Below, piece after piece: positions 17,525-25,674 of a DNA stretch of 64,000 nt; the stretch's first letter is position 1, and each line of letters opens with the position of its first letter. A model generated the notes under the pieces. That model was not told the DNA's origin, did not search any database, and worked only from the letters and a program-made list of their open reading frames with translations. This stretch comes from Candidatus Phyllobacterium onerii (lineage in GTDB: Bacteria > Pseudomonadota > Alphaproteobacteria > Rhizobiales > Rhizobiaceae), in contig NZ_JAQMHX010000009.1 in the NCBI RefSeq assembly GCF_028331445.1, positions 124,001 to 188,000 on the forward strand. Direction: 5' to 3'. The translations under genes were made by a program, and so were the position numbers.

Positions 17525-18329
17525 CCCTTTTGGATATTTCATGGAGGGCACCAACGGTAAGGGTGTCCTTCTTGTGCATGGTCTGACTGGTGCACCCACG
17601 GAAATGCGGCTTGTGGCGCGACAACTGAATCGTCGGGGCTATACGGTCTATGCACCGCTTCTCGCCGGTCATGGTGGCGATGTCCGCAGGTTGCGCGGCA
17701 CGCGTTGGCAGGATTGGCTGGGAAGCGTCGAGCAGGCCGTGGAGCAGTTGACCGCCTATACGAACGAGATATTTGCTGCCGGCATCTGCGTCGGTGGCAA
17801 GCTGGCGCTTCTGGCTGCCCACGAGCAGCCCGGAATGCTCAAGGCCGTGGCGATTTACTCTCCATGCTTCCTCTATGACGGCTGGAATGTGCCGTTCTAT
17901 TACCCGCTGCTGTCGCGCAACATCACCTGGTTGGCTCATGTCCCATTCTTGGATCGCCTGAATTTCAACGAGACTTCGGCACTCGGCGTCAAAGACCAGC
18001 GTATGCGCCGGATGATGGAAAACATGACCAAAGAGGGCGTAATCGAGAAATTCCCTGGCAAAGGCCTGGTCGAGATGTATCGCCTTGGAAGAGCGCTCAA
18101 GCACGAGCTGCCGCATATGATGACGCCAACGCTCATTCTGCATTCAAGGGAGGATGATCTCAGCAGCCCTGCCCATGCCCGCTATATCAGTGACCATATC
18201 GGGGCCCCGAACGAGCTCCGCTGGATCAATGACAGCTATCACATGATCCATCTCGATCGGCAGCACAGGCAGGTCGCGGATCTTACTGCCGATTATTTTG
18301 GAGTGAGCCATGTTTCAGACCGTCTCTGA
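17511..18329 (+). CDS. Alpha/beta hydrolase with Cys nucleophile motif
   Basis: A 272-residue hydrolase of the carboxylesterase/monoglyceride-lipase type. It has the oxyanion motif LLVHGLTGAP and a C-terminal LRWINDSYHMIHLD, giving the catalytic His; an Asp is expected in SREDDL. The nucleophile elbow reads GICVGG, so Cys93 replaces the usual Ser, as in dienelactone-hydrolase-like enzymes. The ATG at 17511 overlaps the desaturase end by 14 bp and gives a family-sized product; a longer in-frame extension would overlap the desaturase further. It could act as acyl hydrolase or acyl transferase in the pathway. Confidence 0.85.
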   Translation: MQIADPFGYFMEGTNGKGVLLVHGLTGAPTEMRLVARQLNRRGYTVYAPLLAGHGGDVRRLRGTRWQDWLGSVEQAVEQLTAYTNEIFAAGICVGGKLALLAAHEQPGMLKAVAIYSPCFLYDGWNVPFYYPLLSRNITWLAHVPFLDRLNFNETSALGVKDQRMRRMMENMTKEGVIEKFPGKGLVEMYRLGRALKHELPHMMTPTLILHSREDDLSSPAHARYISDHIGAPNELRWINDSYHMIHLDRQHRQVADLTADYFGVSHVSDRL

Positions 18330-19488
18330 ATCGACGCTCCGCGGGACAAGGTTACCGGCGAAAGACAACCCGCTCATACAAACGCGCGTTGTGAATTCCA
18401 TCCGGGAAGTCGGCAAGCAAGCGTGGAACGCCTGCTTCGAAGATGAGGTCGAAGATTTCGATTGCATTCTAGCAATCGAAGAAGCCGGGATCGAAGGTTT
18501 CGCCTGGCGCTATGTAACGGTAATTGAAAACGGGACCGTAGTCGCCGCGATGCCGGCGTTCATTACCAGTTACCAGCTTGAGACGACGTTGGAAGCAGGA
18601 CCTCTACGCCGCTTCATTCGTCGGATGCGCGGCTTCCTTCCCGGTATCCTCACGTTGAAGCTCGCGTGTCTTGGCTCCCCCTGTACGGAAACTGGCAAGC
18701 CAGGCTTTTGTGCCAACGTTCCGCCGGAACGCCAGCCTGATTTGCTGGCACGACTTATTGCCGGGTTCGAGAAGCACGCGGACGATGAAGGTTGTTCCCT
18801 GCGGGGCGTAAAGGATATTCCTGAACCTTGTGCGTCGGCGTTTGCACCGGTATTCGCGCAATCGGGTTTCGCCTCCATTCCCGGGCTTCCGACAGCTTGT
18901 CTTGATATCGATTTTCACTCCATCGAAAGCTATCTGAGCCGCTTGTCCCCTGGAACCCGCAAGGACATGCGCCGGAAACTGAAATCGTTTGATCGCATCC
19001 GGATCGAGACACGAACCGAACTGGCAGACGTCATGCCGCGCGTCTTGGCTCTTTATAATGCGACACGAAGCCGGAGTGAATGGCAGTTCGAAGCTCTGAC
19101 CGCCGGATATTTTGCCGGCATCCTCGACCGTATGTCCGGGAAGTCATTCTGCACCTTGTATTTTGCAGAAGACAAGCTGCTGGCGGCTAACATTCTCGTT
19201 CACAACGAAAGCACGCTGATCGACAAGTTCTTCTGCATGGACGGAGAGGAAGGGCGTGCCTACGACCTTTATTATCTAAGCTGGTTCGCCAATCTGCGTT
19301 ATTGCATCGACCACCGCATTGCCCGCTATCAGAGCGGCCAGGCCTATTACGAAAACAAACTGCGGCTCGGCAGCAAGCTCACCGCAAACACAATGTACTT
19401 CAAGCACCGGAACAGGGCCGTCCAATGGTTGCTGAGGCTTGTATCGCCGATGTTTGGCGTGGACGAGCCTCCGGGAGCCGCTTCATGA
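18310..19488 (+). CDS. GNAT-fold acyl/aminoacyl transferase (FemAB/BioF2-like)
   Basis: A 392-residue protein. Residues about 160-360 carry the features of the double-GNAT acetyltransferase family annotated BioF2-like or FemAB-related: SPGTRKDMRRKLKSF, a middle domain with LYNATRSRSEWQF, and ARYQSGQAYYENKLRLGSK near the end. Such enzymes transfer acyl or aminoacyl groups to amines. It overlaps the hydrolase gene by 20 bp and the next SMR gene by 4 bp. In this operon it is the best candidate for joining an acyl chain to the amine made by the aminotransferase. Donor and acceptor are inferred. Confidence 0.75.
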   Translation: MFQTVSESTLRGTRLPAKDNPLIQTRVVNSIREVGKQAWNACFEDEVEDFDCILAIEEAGIEGFAWRYVTVIENGTVVAAMPAFITSYQLETTLEAGPLRRFIRRMRGFLPGILTLKLACLGSPCTETGKPGFCANVPPERQPDLLARLIAGFEKHADDEGCSLRGVKDIPEPCASAFAPVFAQSGFASIPGLPTACLDIDFHSIESYLSRLSPGTRKDMRRKLKSFDRIRIETRTELADVMPRVLALYNATRSRSEWQFEALTAGYFAGILDRMSGKSFCTLYFAEDKLLAANILVHNESTLIDKFFCMDGEEGRAYDLYYLSWFANLRYCIDHRIARYQSGQAYYENKLRLGSKLTANTMYFKHRNRAVQWLLRLVSPMFGVDEPPGAAS

Positions 19489-19910
19489 ACGGCCAGCGCC
19501 TTTCCTGGTTCGCCATTCCGGTGCTGAACACGTTGTTTCAGATTTTCATCAAGCTTGCTGCCGATGCGGTGACTGGTCATACCAGTGGATGGTTTTCCGG
19601 ATCGCTCGCATCGCCCTGGTTCCTTGCGGCCATTGCAGTTGAAATCGCCTGTTTCCTAATCTGGATGCAGGTGCTGTCAGAGCTTGATCTGAGCAAGGCG
19701 TTTCCGCTTTCTGCTTTAAGTTACGTGCTGGTCCTCCTGTCGAGCTGGCTTTATTTCCGGGAACAGATCACCGCACTTCAGTTGATTGGAAGCGCGCTCA
19801 TACTTGGCGGAGTGTGGCTGATCGGGACAGCCTCCGGACGCAGCAGCCCCCGGCAAAACACGCATGAAATCAAGTTCCCTCCAGTTACGACAATGCGAGC
19901 CAGACGATGA
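19485..19910 (+). CDS. SMR/EamA-type small membrane transporter, subunit 2
   Basis: A 141-residue four-helix protein related to the SMR gene at 16299: compare DLSKAFPLSALSYVLVLLSS with the SIAFPMMALSYVV of subunit 1. Helix 1 (IPVLNTLFQIFIKLAA) has Asn15 where subunit 1 has a Glu, so this copy lacks the usual coupling acid. A soluble basic tail of about 20 residues follows helix 4. This is the pattern expected of a heterodimeric small transporter or an ArnE/ArnF-type lipid flippase. It overlaps its neighbours by 4 bp on both sides. Confidence 0.82.
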   Translation: MNGQRLSWFAIPVLNTLFQIFIKLAADAVTGHTSGWFSGSLASPWFLAAIAVEIACFLIWMQVLSELDLSKAFPLSALSYVLVLLSSWLYFREQITALQLIGSALILGGVWLIGTASGRSSPRQNTHEIKFPPVTTMRARR

Positions 19911-21205
19911 CCCAGGTTCAGTTCCAAAACTCCACTTCCCGCAGACACACAACGCCATCGGCGCTTGGCGATCGTGCATTGCATGCCGCGCTGCTTCGCA
20001 TCGTCAGCACGGGTCGCCTGAATGTCACGACTGCCAGGAACAAAAGATTGTCATTCGGAGATGGGAGCGGGCCCGCGGTATCGGTGAGGTTTACCGATAG
20101 CCGGGCGCAATGGGCCTTTTTGGCCGACGCAGATATGAGGCTTGGTGAGCTTTTCATGGATGGCCGTCTTGTCGTCGATGAGGGCTCCATCTATGACTTC
20201 ATCGCATTGCTGTTGCGGGAAGCCCAGAACACCACTCATCCTTGGCCAGCGCGTTTCATGGACGCTCTGCGCGCCAGGTTCCGCAAGCTGAAGCAGCCCA
20301 ACTTGCCCGGCCGATCGAAGCGGAACGTCGCACATCACTATGATCTCGACGAGCGGCTTTACGAGCTGTTTCTTGACGTGGACCGCCAATATTCCTGCGC
20401 TTATTTCGAACACCCCGATCAGTCGCTTGAAGAAGCACAATTGGCGAAGAAGCGGCATCTGGCAGCCAAACTCCTGCTCGAACCGCATCAGCGGGTTCTG
20501 GATATCGGCTGCGGTTGGGGCGGTCTTGCGCAGCATATCGGTGCAAGGGTGACGAAGGGTGCAGTAGTGGGAATAACCCTGTCCGAAGAACAGCTTGCAT
20601 ATGCGCAATCATCGTTGGACCAGATGGACGGTCGTGTTTCATTCGAGCTGCAGGACTATCGCCACCTGAAAGGCCGGTTCGACAGAATTGTTTCGGTAGG
20701 CATGTTCGAACATGTCGGCGCCGCGTCATACGCGACATTCTTCAAAACATGCGCAAGACTGCTTGATGACGATGGGGTCATGGTTCTCCACACGATCGGC
20801 TGTTCCTCCACGCCTGGCTTCACCACACCGTGGCTAAACAAGTATATTTTCCCGGGTGGGTATGTTCCCTCGCTCTCCGAAATTGTTCCGCACATCGAAA
20901 AAGCCGGATTGATCGTCACCGATGTGGAGGTACTGAGGCTCCACTATGCCTCCACGCTCAAAATCTGGCGCGAGCGTTTCATGGCGAGGCGCGAGGCGGC
21001 GAAAGCGCTTTATGACGAACGGTTCTGCCGGATGTGGGAGTTTTATCTGGCTGCAGCCGAGGCAGCGTTCCGATATGAGGATCTTGTCGTATTCCAGATT
21101 CAGATAGCCAAGCGCAATACTGCTGTTCCCATAACGAGGAACTACATTCGTGACGACGAGCTAAATGCAGCGAGGAATCTTCAAGCGCTTTTCCCGGCAC
21201 CGTGA
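19907..21205 (+). CDS. cfa: Cyclopropane-fatty-acyl-phospholipid synthase family methyltransferase
   Basis: A 432-residue enzyme with the two-part CFA synthase layout: an N-terminal lipid-binding-like domain (WAFLADADMRLGELFMDGR) and a class I SAM-methyltransferase domain starting NVAHHYDLDERLYELFLD with SAM motif VLDIGCGWGGLAQHI. The FEHVG motif and the late YIFPGGYVPSL motif are conserved in CFA synthases. The enzyme adds a methylene from SAM across an acyl double bond, which could be one made by the desaturase in the same operon. It is the last gene of the unit (4-bp overlap with the SMR gene) and converges on the MipA gene 7 bp away. Confidence 0.92.
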   Translation: MTQVQFQNSTSRRHTTPSALGDRALHAALLRIVSTGRLNVTTARNKRLSFGDGSGPAVSVRFTDSRAQWAFLADADMRLGELFMDGRLVVDEGSIYDFIALLLREAQNTTHPWPARFMDALRARFRKLKQPNLPGRSKRNVAHHYDLDERLYELFLDVDRQYSCAYFEHPDQSLEEAQLAKKRHLAAKLLLEPHQRVLDIGCGWGGLAQHIGARVTKGAVVGITLSEEQLAYAQSSLDQMDGRVSFELQDYRHLKGRFDRIVSVGMFEHVGAASYATFFKTCARLLDDDGVMVLHTIGCSSTPGFTTPWLNKYIFPGGYVPSLSEIVPHIEKAGLIVTDVEVLRLHYASTLKIWRERFMARREAAKALYDERFCRMWEFYLAAAEAAFRYEDLVVFQIQIAKRNTAVPITRNYIRDDELNAARNLQALFPAP

Positions 21206-21212
21206 CACGGAA

Positions 21213-22055
21213 TCAAAATCCGATATGGAAGGAACGGCTCAGAACAATGCCGATCGTATTCTGGTTTGGCGATCCAATGTCGGTAACAATCGGGCTGTCG
21301 GCAGCATCACCGACCAGCCTGTCGAATTTATCGTAGACCAGCAAACTCGTTTTGGGATTGATCTGATAGGTCGCACCAACAACAAAGCCAACGGATTTGA
21401 ACCCTGCGTCCGGCGAGAATGCGCTCAGGCTACCGTTGTCCAACGCTTCGGCACTACTTACGCCGAAACTGTTTTCCATGTACGTCGCATCGGCGAACGA
21501 GGCCCGGGGACCTGCCGATAGCAGAAACTTGTCGCCAAACGGCTGGAACCAATCGACCGCAAAATCCGCGACAAAGCCGTCATCGCTCTGAACGCCCTGC
21601 CGGGCTTCGGCTCTTACGCGCAGCCGGTTGTCGATAAGCCAATACTGTCCAAAGGCACCAACGTCGACGCTCCAGTCGATTTCGTGCACACCAGGTACGT
21701 CAGACTTCGAACGGTTGCCTCTGATACTGGCGACAGGCCCGAGCTCGACGCCGCCAAGCTCTATCAAGGAGAAATCTATGTTGTCGTCGGGCGCGCTCAA
21801 ACCTGCAGGTTCGTTGGCACGGCGGATATCGAAATTCGGCACAAAGCTAAAGTCATTGTCTCCCGACCCCTCAAACGTCGGCCCGTATTCGGTTCCGGCA
21901 CCCAAGGTTACAATCCAGCCCGGATTCTCCTCGACGGTTGTGGCCTCCGGCTTATCCGCAGCTACGGAGGCGGTTGCTGACGAGAATATTGCTAACAGAG
22001 CAAGATCCAGCGTGCTTGGCAGCCTGACGCGCGCCCGACCGACAGGTAGCGTCAT
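21213..22055 (-). CDS. MipA/OmpV family outer-membrane protein
   Basis: A 280-residue protein with an N-terminal signal (LDLALLAIFSSATASVAA) and the MipA/OmpV pattern: GWIVTLGAGTEYGPTFEGS at the start of the mature part, repeated amphipathic strands with aromatic ends, and a terminal Phe (SRSFHIGF), as in outer-membrane beta barrels. The ATG at 22055 is chosen because GGGGAAG lies just upstream; a longer frame adds 11 unlikely residues. Family members scaffold murein enzymes or act as envelope-stress-related porins. It is convergent with the cfa-containing operon, and whether it belongs to that system functionally is unknown. Confidence 0.88.
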   Translation of the reverse strand: MTLPVGRARVRLPSTLDLALLAIFSSATASVAADKPEATTVEENPGWIVTLGAGTEYGPTFEGSGDNDFSFVPNFDIRRANEPAGLSAPDDNIDFSLIELGGVELGPVASIRGNRSKSDVPGVHEIDWSVDVGAFGQYWLIDNRLRVRAEARQGVQSDDGFVADFAVDWFQPFGDKFLLSAGPRASFADATYMENSFGVSSAEALDNGSLSAFSPDAGFKSVGFVVGATYQINPKTSLLVYDKFDRLVGDAADSPIVTDIGSPNQNTIGIVLSRSFHIGF

Positions 22056-22217
22056 TATACTTCCCCATCCGACATGCTGCCGCCCCACGAATTTGCATCA
22101 GACGAGACTTTAGTGTCACCAACGGGCGAACGCGTCAAGATTAGCAATGATCCGGCAGTCGCAGTCGATTTGAATCCGAACATTGTCCGCCGGCGCTGCA
22201 GCGCATTCTGGGTGTGT

Positions 22218-22850
22218 TCAAATCATTCGACAAAGCATCCCAAGCGTTCCAGCGTCGACCCAGGCACGATCATTGTCGCCCGTCTTGATCGCTTCCATCT
22301 GACGCGTCTCCGCCGCATGTTTTTTGGTCGCTGCAGCGAACACTTCTTCGACCGACTCGAGTGGCACCGATGTCATTCCGTCGGCATCGCCGCAGACAAG
22401 GTCACCGGGTTGGATCACCATACCACCAATGGCGATGGGAACGTTTACCTCGCCCGGCCGTCCTTGTATGGTCCGCGATGAGTGACTCCCGCAGCAAAGA
22501 CAGGGAACGAACCCGCGCTTAATTCCTCACTATCGCGAATGGCTCCAAATATGACGATGCCGCCAAGGCGGCGTTGAATTGCGTGCGCGACCATCAATTC
22601 GCCGATGATCGCATTAGTAAGATCTCCACTCGCGTCCACGACAACGATGTCGCCAGGCTCAGCGATATCCAGCGCCTTATGAACCATCAGATTGTCCCCC
22701 GGGCGGGATTTAACGGTGATCGCTGGGCCCACCATCCGCGCACCCCGCTAATAGGGGCGTAGCGATGCGCCTCCAGCAGCCATGCGGGACATCACGTCGC
22801 TTACGTTTGCTACTGGCAAATCAGAAAATTTGTTAACCCAGGTGCTGTCA
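22218..22850 (-). pseudogene. RraA / HMG-aldolase-like gene, inactivated
   Basis: Joined fragments read as a complete RraA-like protein (RNase E inhibitor fold; 4-hydroxy-4-methyl-2-oxoglutarate aldolase relatives). The N-terminal part ends ANVSDVMSRMAAGGASLRPY, followed by an in-frame TAG at 22748-22750. The middle part runs MVGPAITVKSRPGDN to THRGPYKDG. A one-base deletion near 22455 then shifts the frame before VNVPIAIGGMVIQPGDLVCGD, the C-terminal part. Two independent lesions make it a pseudogene. Its start is uncertain because its 5' end abuts the equally damaged divergent gene. Related intact genes are often found in hydroxyacid or aromatic catabolic clusters. Confidence 0.8.
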
Positions 22851-22854
22851 ACCT

Positions 22855-23977
22855 TGCGCTGCCGCTTACGAAATCCGCGCGAAACGACACCTGCCGAAGC
22901 CCCTTTTTGGTTATATCGCTGGAGCCAGTGAAACAAATGCCTCTCTCCGCCACAATGCCGAGGAGTTTCAGAAGTATGGATTTCGGCCGCGCGTGCTGAC
23001 TGACGTCTCGGCGCGAACGACCGCGACAAACTTGTTTGGAACGCAGCACCTTTTGGCATCGCCCCGATGGGCATCAGTGCTCTCATGGCTTATGCGGCGA
23101 TCTCGTGCTCGCGACCGCGGCGGCGGAAACCGGCATACCTATGGTGATGAGCGGATCATCCCTGATCCGGCTTGAGGAGGTGGCCAAAGCTGCGCCCCAA
23201 TCCTGGTTTCAGGCATACCTTCCCGGCGAACCAAACAGAATCGATGCGTTGGTCGATCGGGTCGCTGCCGCAGGCTATCAAACTCTGCTATTGACTGTTG
23301 ATACCGCTGCCCTCGCCAACCGGGAAAACAACATTCGGGCCGGATTTTCGACGCCGCTCCGCCCGAATGCCCGCTTAGCCTGGCACGGAATTTCTCACCC
23401 AGCACGGAGTATCGGCACATTCGCCCGAACGCTGCTTTTTCATGGCATACCACATTTTGAGAACTCGTACGCGACCCGCGGAGCACCTGTCGTTTCAGCC
23501 AATGTCATGCGCGACTTCGGAAAACGCGACCACCTCAATTGGAGCCACTTTCAGCGAATACGCGATCGTTGGCACGGAAGGCTGATAATCAAGGGGATCA
23601 TGCATGAAGAAGATGCGGCAATTGCAGTTGGGCACGGCGCGGACGGCATCGTTGTCTCCAACCACGGAGGTCGGCAACTTGATGGGACATTGTCACCGCT
23701 CAAAGTTCTGCCCTCGATCGCTGATCACGTGGGCACAGAAACGGTGGTTATGTTGGATGGCGGCATTCGCCGCGGTACGGACATTATCAAGGCGCTCGCG
23801 CTCGGGGCAAAGTTTATTTTTGTCGGCCGACCGTTTCTGTATGCTGCTGCAGTTGGTGGCCAGCCGGGTGTCCTGATGGCCGCCGATATTCTCAAGACCG
23901 AGTTGCACCGGAATATGGCGTTGTTGGGTGTTAATTCCATCGAGGAAATTACGTCCGATCTTATAGCCGAAGTCTAA
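22855..23977 (+). pseudogene. FMN-dependent alpha-hydroxy-acid oxidase/dehydrogenase (LldD-like), inactivated
   Basis: The C-terminal 290 residues are intact in one frame from about 23094 (GDLVLATAAAETGIPMVMSG) with the FMN/active-site motif VVSNHGGRQLDG and DGGIRRGTDIIKALALGA. The N-terminal part lies in two other frames: LPKPLFGYIAGASETNAS with RPRVLTDVSARTTATNLFG, then AAPFGIAPMGISALMAY. Two one-base losses, near 23040 and after 23093, restore a normal LldD-type sequence. No convincing start codon remains. The family oxidises L-lactate, glycolate, mandelate or similar acids. It is divergent from the inactivated RraA-like gene, and both seem to be decaying together. Confidence 0.82.
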
Positions 23978-24276
23978 GGCTCACTGGCATGCATATTATT
24001 GGTGGCGTACCCGGATAGCTCCAACTGTCCCTGCCATGTGCCATGTGAAATAACGCTGCTGCCCGACTTTGGAAAACGCACCAGATATCTAGTCAGATAA
24101 TCGGCTACGCCTTAAGTACTACGACCGATCCACAAATATATTAACCCACCCACAAGTTGCTTGACACCGCTTTTTGCGCGGCGTTTATCCTGTTCCAAAA
24201 CAAACAGAGAATAAACGCTTTTCGTAACTTAGATTTGTACTTGTCTCCGGCTCACCAGAGTCTGAAAAGGTGTATC
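23978..24276. other. Intergenic region upstream of the TackOD1 gene
   Basis: About 300 bp between the decayed oxidase and the zinc-ribbon gene. It contains the direct repeat TGCCATG at about 24033-24046 and becomes AT-rich from 24090 on, consistent with a promoter for the downstream genes. No RNA gene or strong hairpin was recognised. Confidence 0.4.
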
Positions 24277-25674
24277 GTGTCAAACAGCAATGTATCACTG
24301 CTAGAAAATACTGCTCCGATTGATAACCGGACATTTACAGATCGCCATCCCGTAGTCGAGCAATGTCAATCAGTATGGCGTCAGTTTAACTTGCGCACCC
24401 CTCAGATAGCATTCTATCCCGATACGATCATCCCTCACTCCCGTTACCTTCGCGAAGTGTTCTCGGTCGTCGACAATGATGACATCGATGCGGTTTTACT
24501 GACTAACGAAAGGCAATCATTCGGGTTGGAAAAGTTCCGCAGCGCAAGAGATCTGTTTCTCGTGCCGGTTGTGAACGTTTCCGGGAAGCCGAGCGTGGCC
24601 GCCGATGTCGATTTTAGCCTGAAGAATCCCAAATCATGGGTGGAGACCGCGAGTTGCATCAGAAAATTCCGCGAGCGCCGAGGCCGGTTGTCGAGCAGAT
24701 TTCTATCTCCTACTTCTCCAGCCGTGCGAATGATGGCTTATTTGTTCGTTTCCGGGGAAGATCTCACCCCTGTCAGGCAGCCGAATTCCCCGTACTATTT
24801 CGGATACAAAGGTTTTCCGAATACAGCATCCGCGACAATGGTTGCCGAAGCCCTTGCCAATAAGGGCTGGCTCGAACGCAGTTTTTTCGACAGGTACCAT
24901 AAATGTGCCGGATGCCAATCTCATCGATTGACGGTCAGAGAAGAATGTCCGGCATGCCAGTCGCCGCAGCTGTCAGAAGTGGACCTGATACACCACTACA
25001 GCTGCGCGCAATTGAGTCCCGAGGCGACCTTCCGTCGCGGATCGGCACTCATTTGCCCCAAGTGCAGCAAGCAACTGCGCCATTACGGCAAGGACTATGA
25101 CAAGCCGGGCCGCATTCAGGTGTGCGCCCAGTGCAAAAATACCACGTCCGAGCCCATCATTGGTTTTCTATGCCAGGACTGTGGAATGCATGTCGGCGGG
25201 GATGCAGCGAGCGTATCGGACGTGTTTTCCTATTCCCTGTCCGATCAGGCCAATACTCTGCTTGCCAACGATGTTGCGAGCGTAGAGCGATTTCCGCTTG
25301 CTCAACTTCGTTATCTTCCGGAAGAACTCCAAAGGAAGATTACGCTGCTTTCTTCCTCTACCGGGGCGGCATCCGATTTCCTCCTGGTTGAGCTGCAATA
25401 TGGTGGCCGCGAACAAGTGCTTAAAACTCGAGGTGAAGCCAACTTCATTTCAATGCGGAAACTACTTGCAGACAATCTTCAGGGCATTCTTGGAGATGTC
25501 GCATCAGTACATTCGTCTCTTGAGCGGGAGTACGTCCTCTTTCTTGGGCGCGACGAAGCAGGTTTCACGGCCTACTTGCAGGAGGCACTTCATCATTCCG
25601 AATCTGTTCTATCCGACAAACTGAACCCCACTTTGCTGGTTTTGTGGGGCACACGCGAAAAAGCGCTGTCGTGA
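24277..25674 (+). CDS. TackOD1-type zinc-ribbon protein, signalling/regulatory component of a glycan cluster
   Basis: A 465-residue soluble protein. The N-terminal 220 residues are not recognised. Residues about 220-330 hold a run of Cys pairs (CAGC, CPAC, a lone SCAQLS, CPKC, CAQC, CQDC) around LRHYGKDYDKPGRIQVC, which resembles the zinc-ribbon 'Thaumarchaeal output domain 1' found fused to receiver or GGDEF modules. GTG at 24277 is chosen because AAAAGG lies 6 bases upstream; further upstream in-frame codons lack a site. The stop overlaps the glycosyltransferase GTG by 4 bp, so both are coupled. A control role on polysaccharide synthesis is inferred. Confidence 0.65.
   Translation: MSNSNVSLLENTAPIDNRTFTDRHPVVEQCQSVWRQFNLRTPQIAFYPDTIIPHSRYLREVFSVVDNDDIDAVLLTNERQSFGLEKFRSARDLFLVPVVNVSGKPSVAADVDFSLKNPKSWVETASCIRKFRERRGRLSSRFLSPTSPAVRMMAYLFVSGEDLTPVRQPNSPYYFGYKGFPNTASATMVAEALANKGWLERSFFDRYHKCAGCQSHRLTVREECPACQSPQLSEVDLIHHYSCAQLSPEATFRRGSALICPKCSKQLRHYGKDYDKPGRIQVCAQCKNTTSEPIIGFLCQDCGMHVGGDAASVSDVFSYSLSDQANTLLANDVASVERFPLAQLRYLPEELQRKITLLSSSTGAASDFLLVELQYGGREQVLKTRGEANFISMRKLLADNLQGILGDVASVHSSLEREYVLFLGRDEAGFTAYLQEALHHSESVLSDKLNPTLLVLWGTREKALS

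Noticed and set aside
16709-17599. 296-codon frame antisense to the desaturase-like gene
   Set aside because: Opposite strand carries the three histidine clusters and 4-bp operon overlaps; the antisense frame has no such support.
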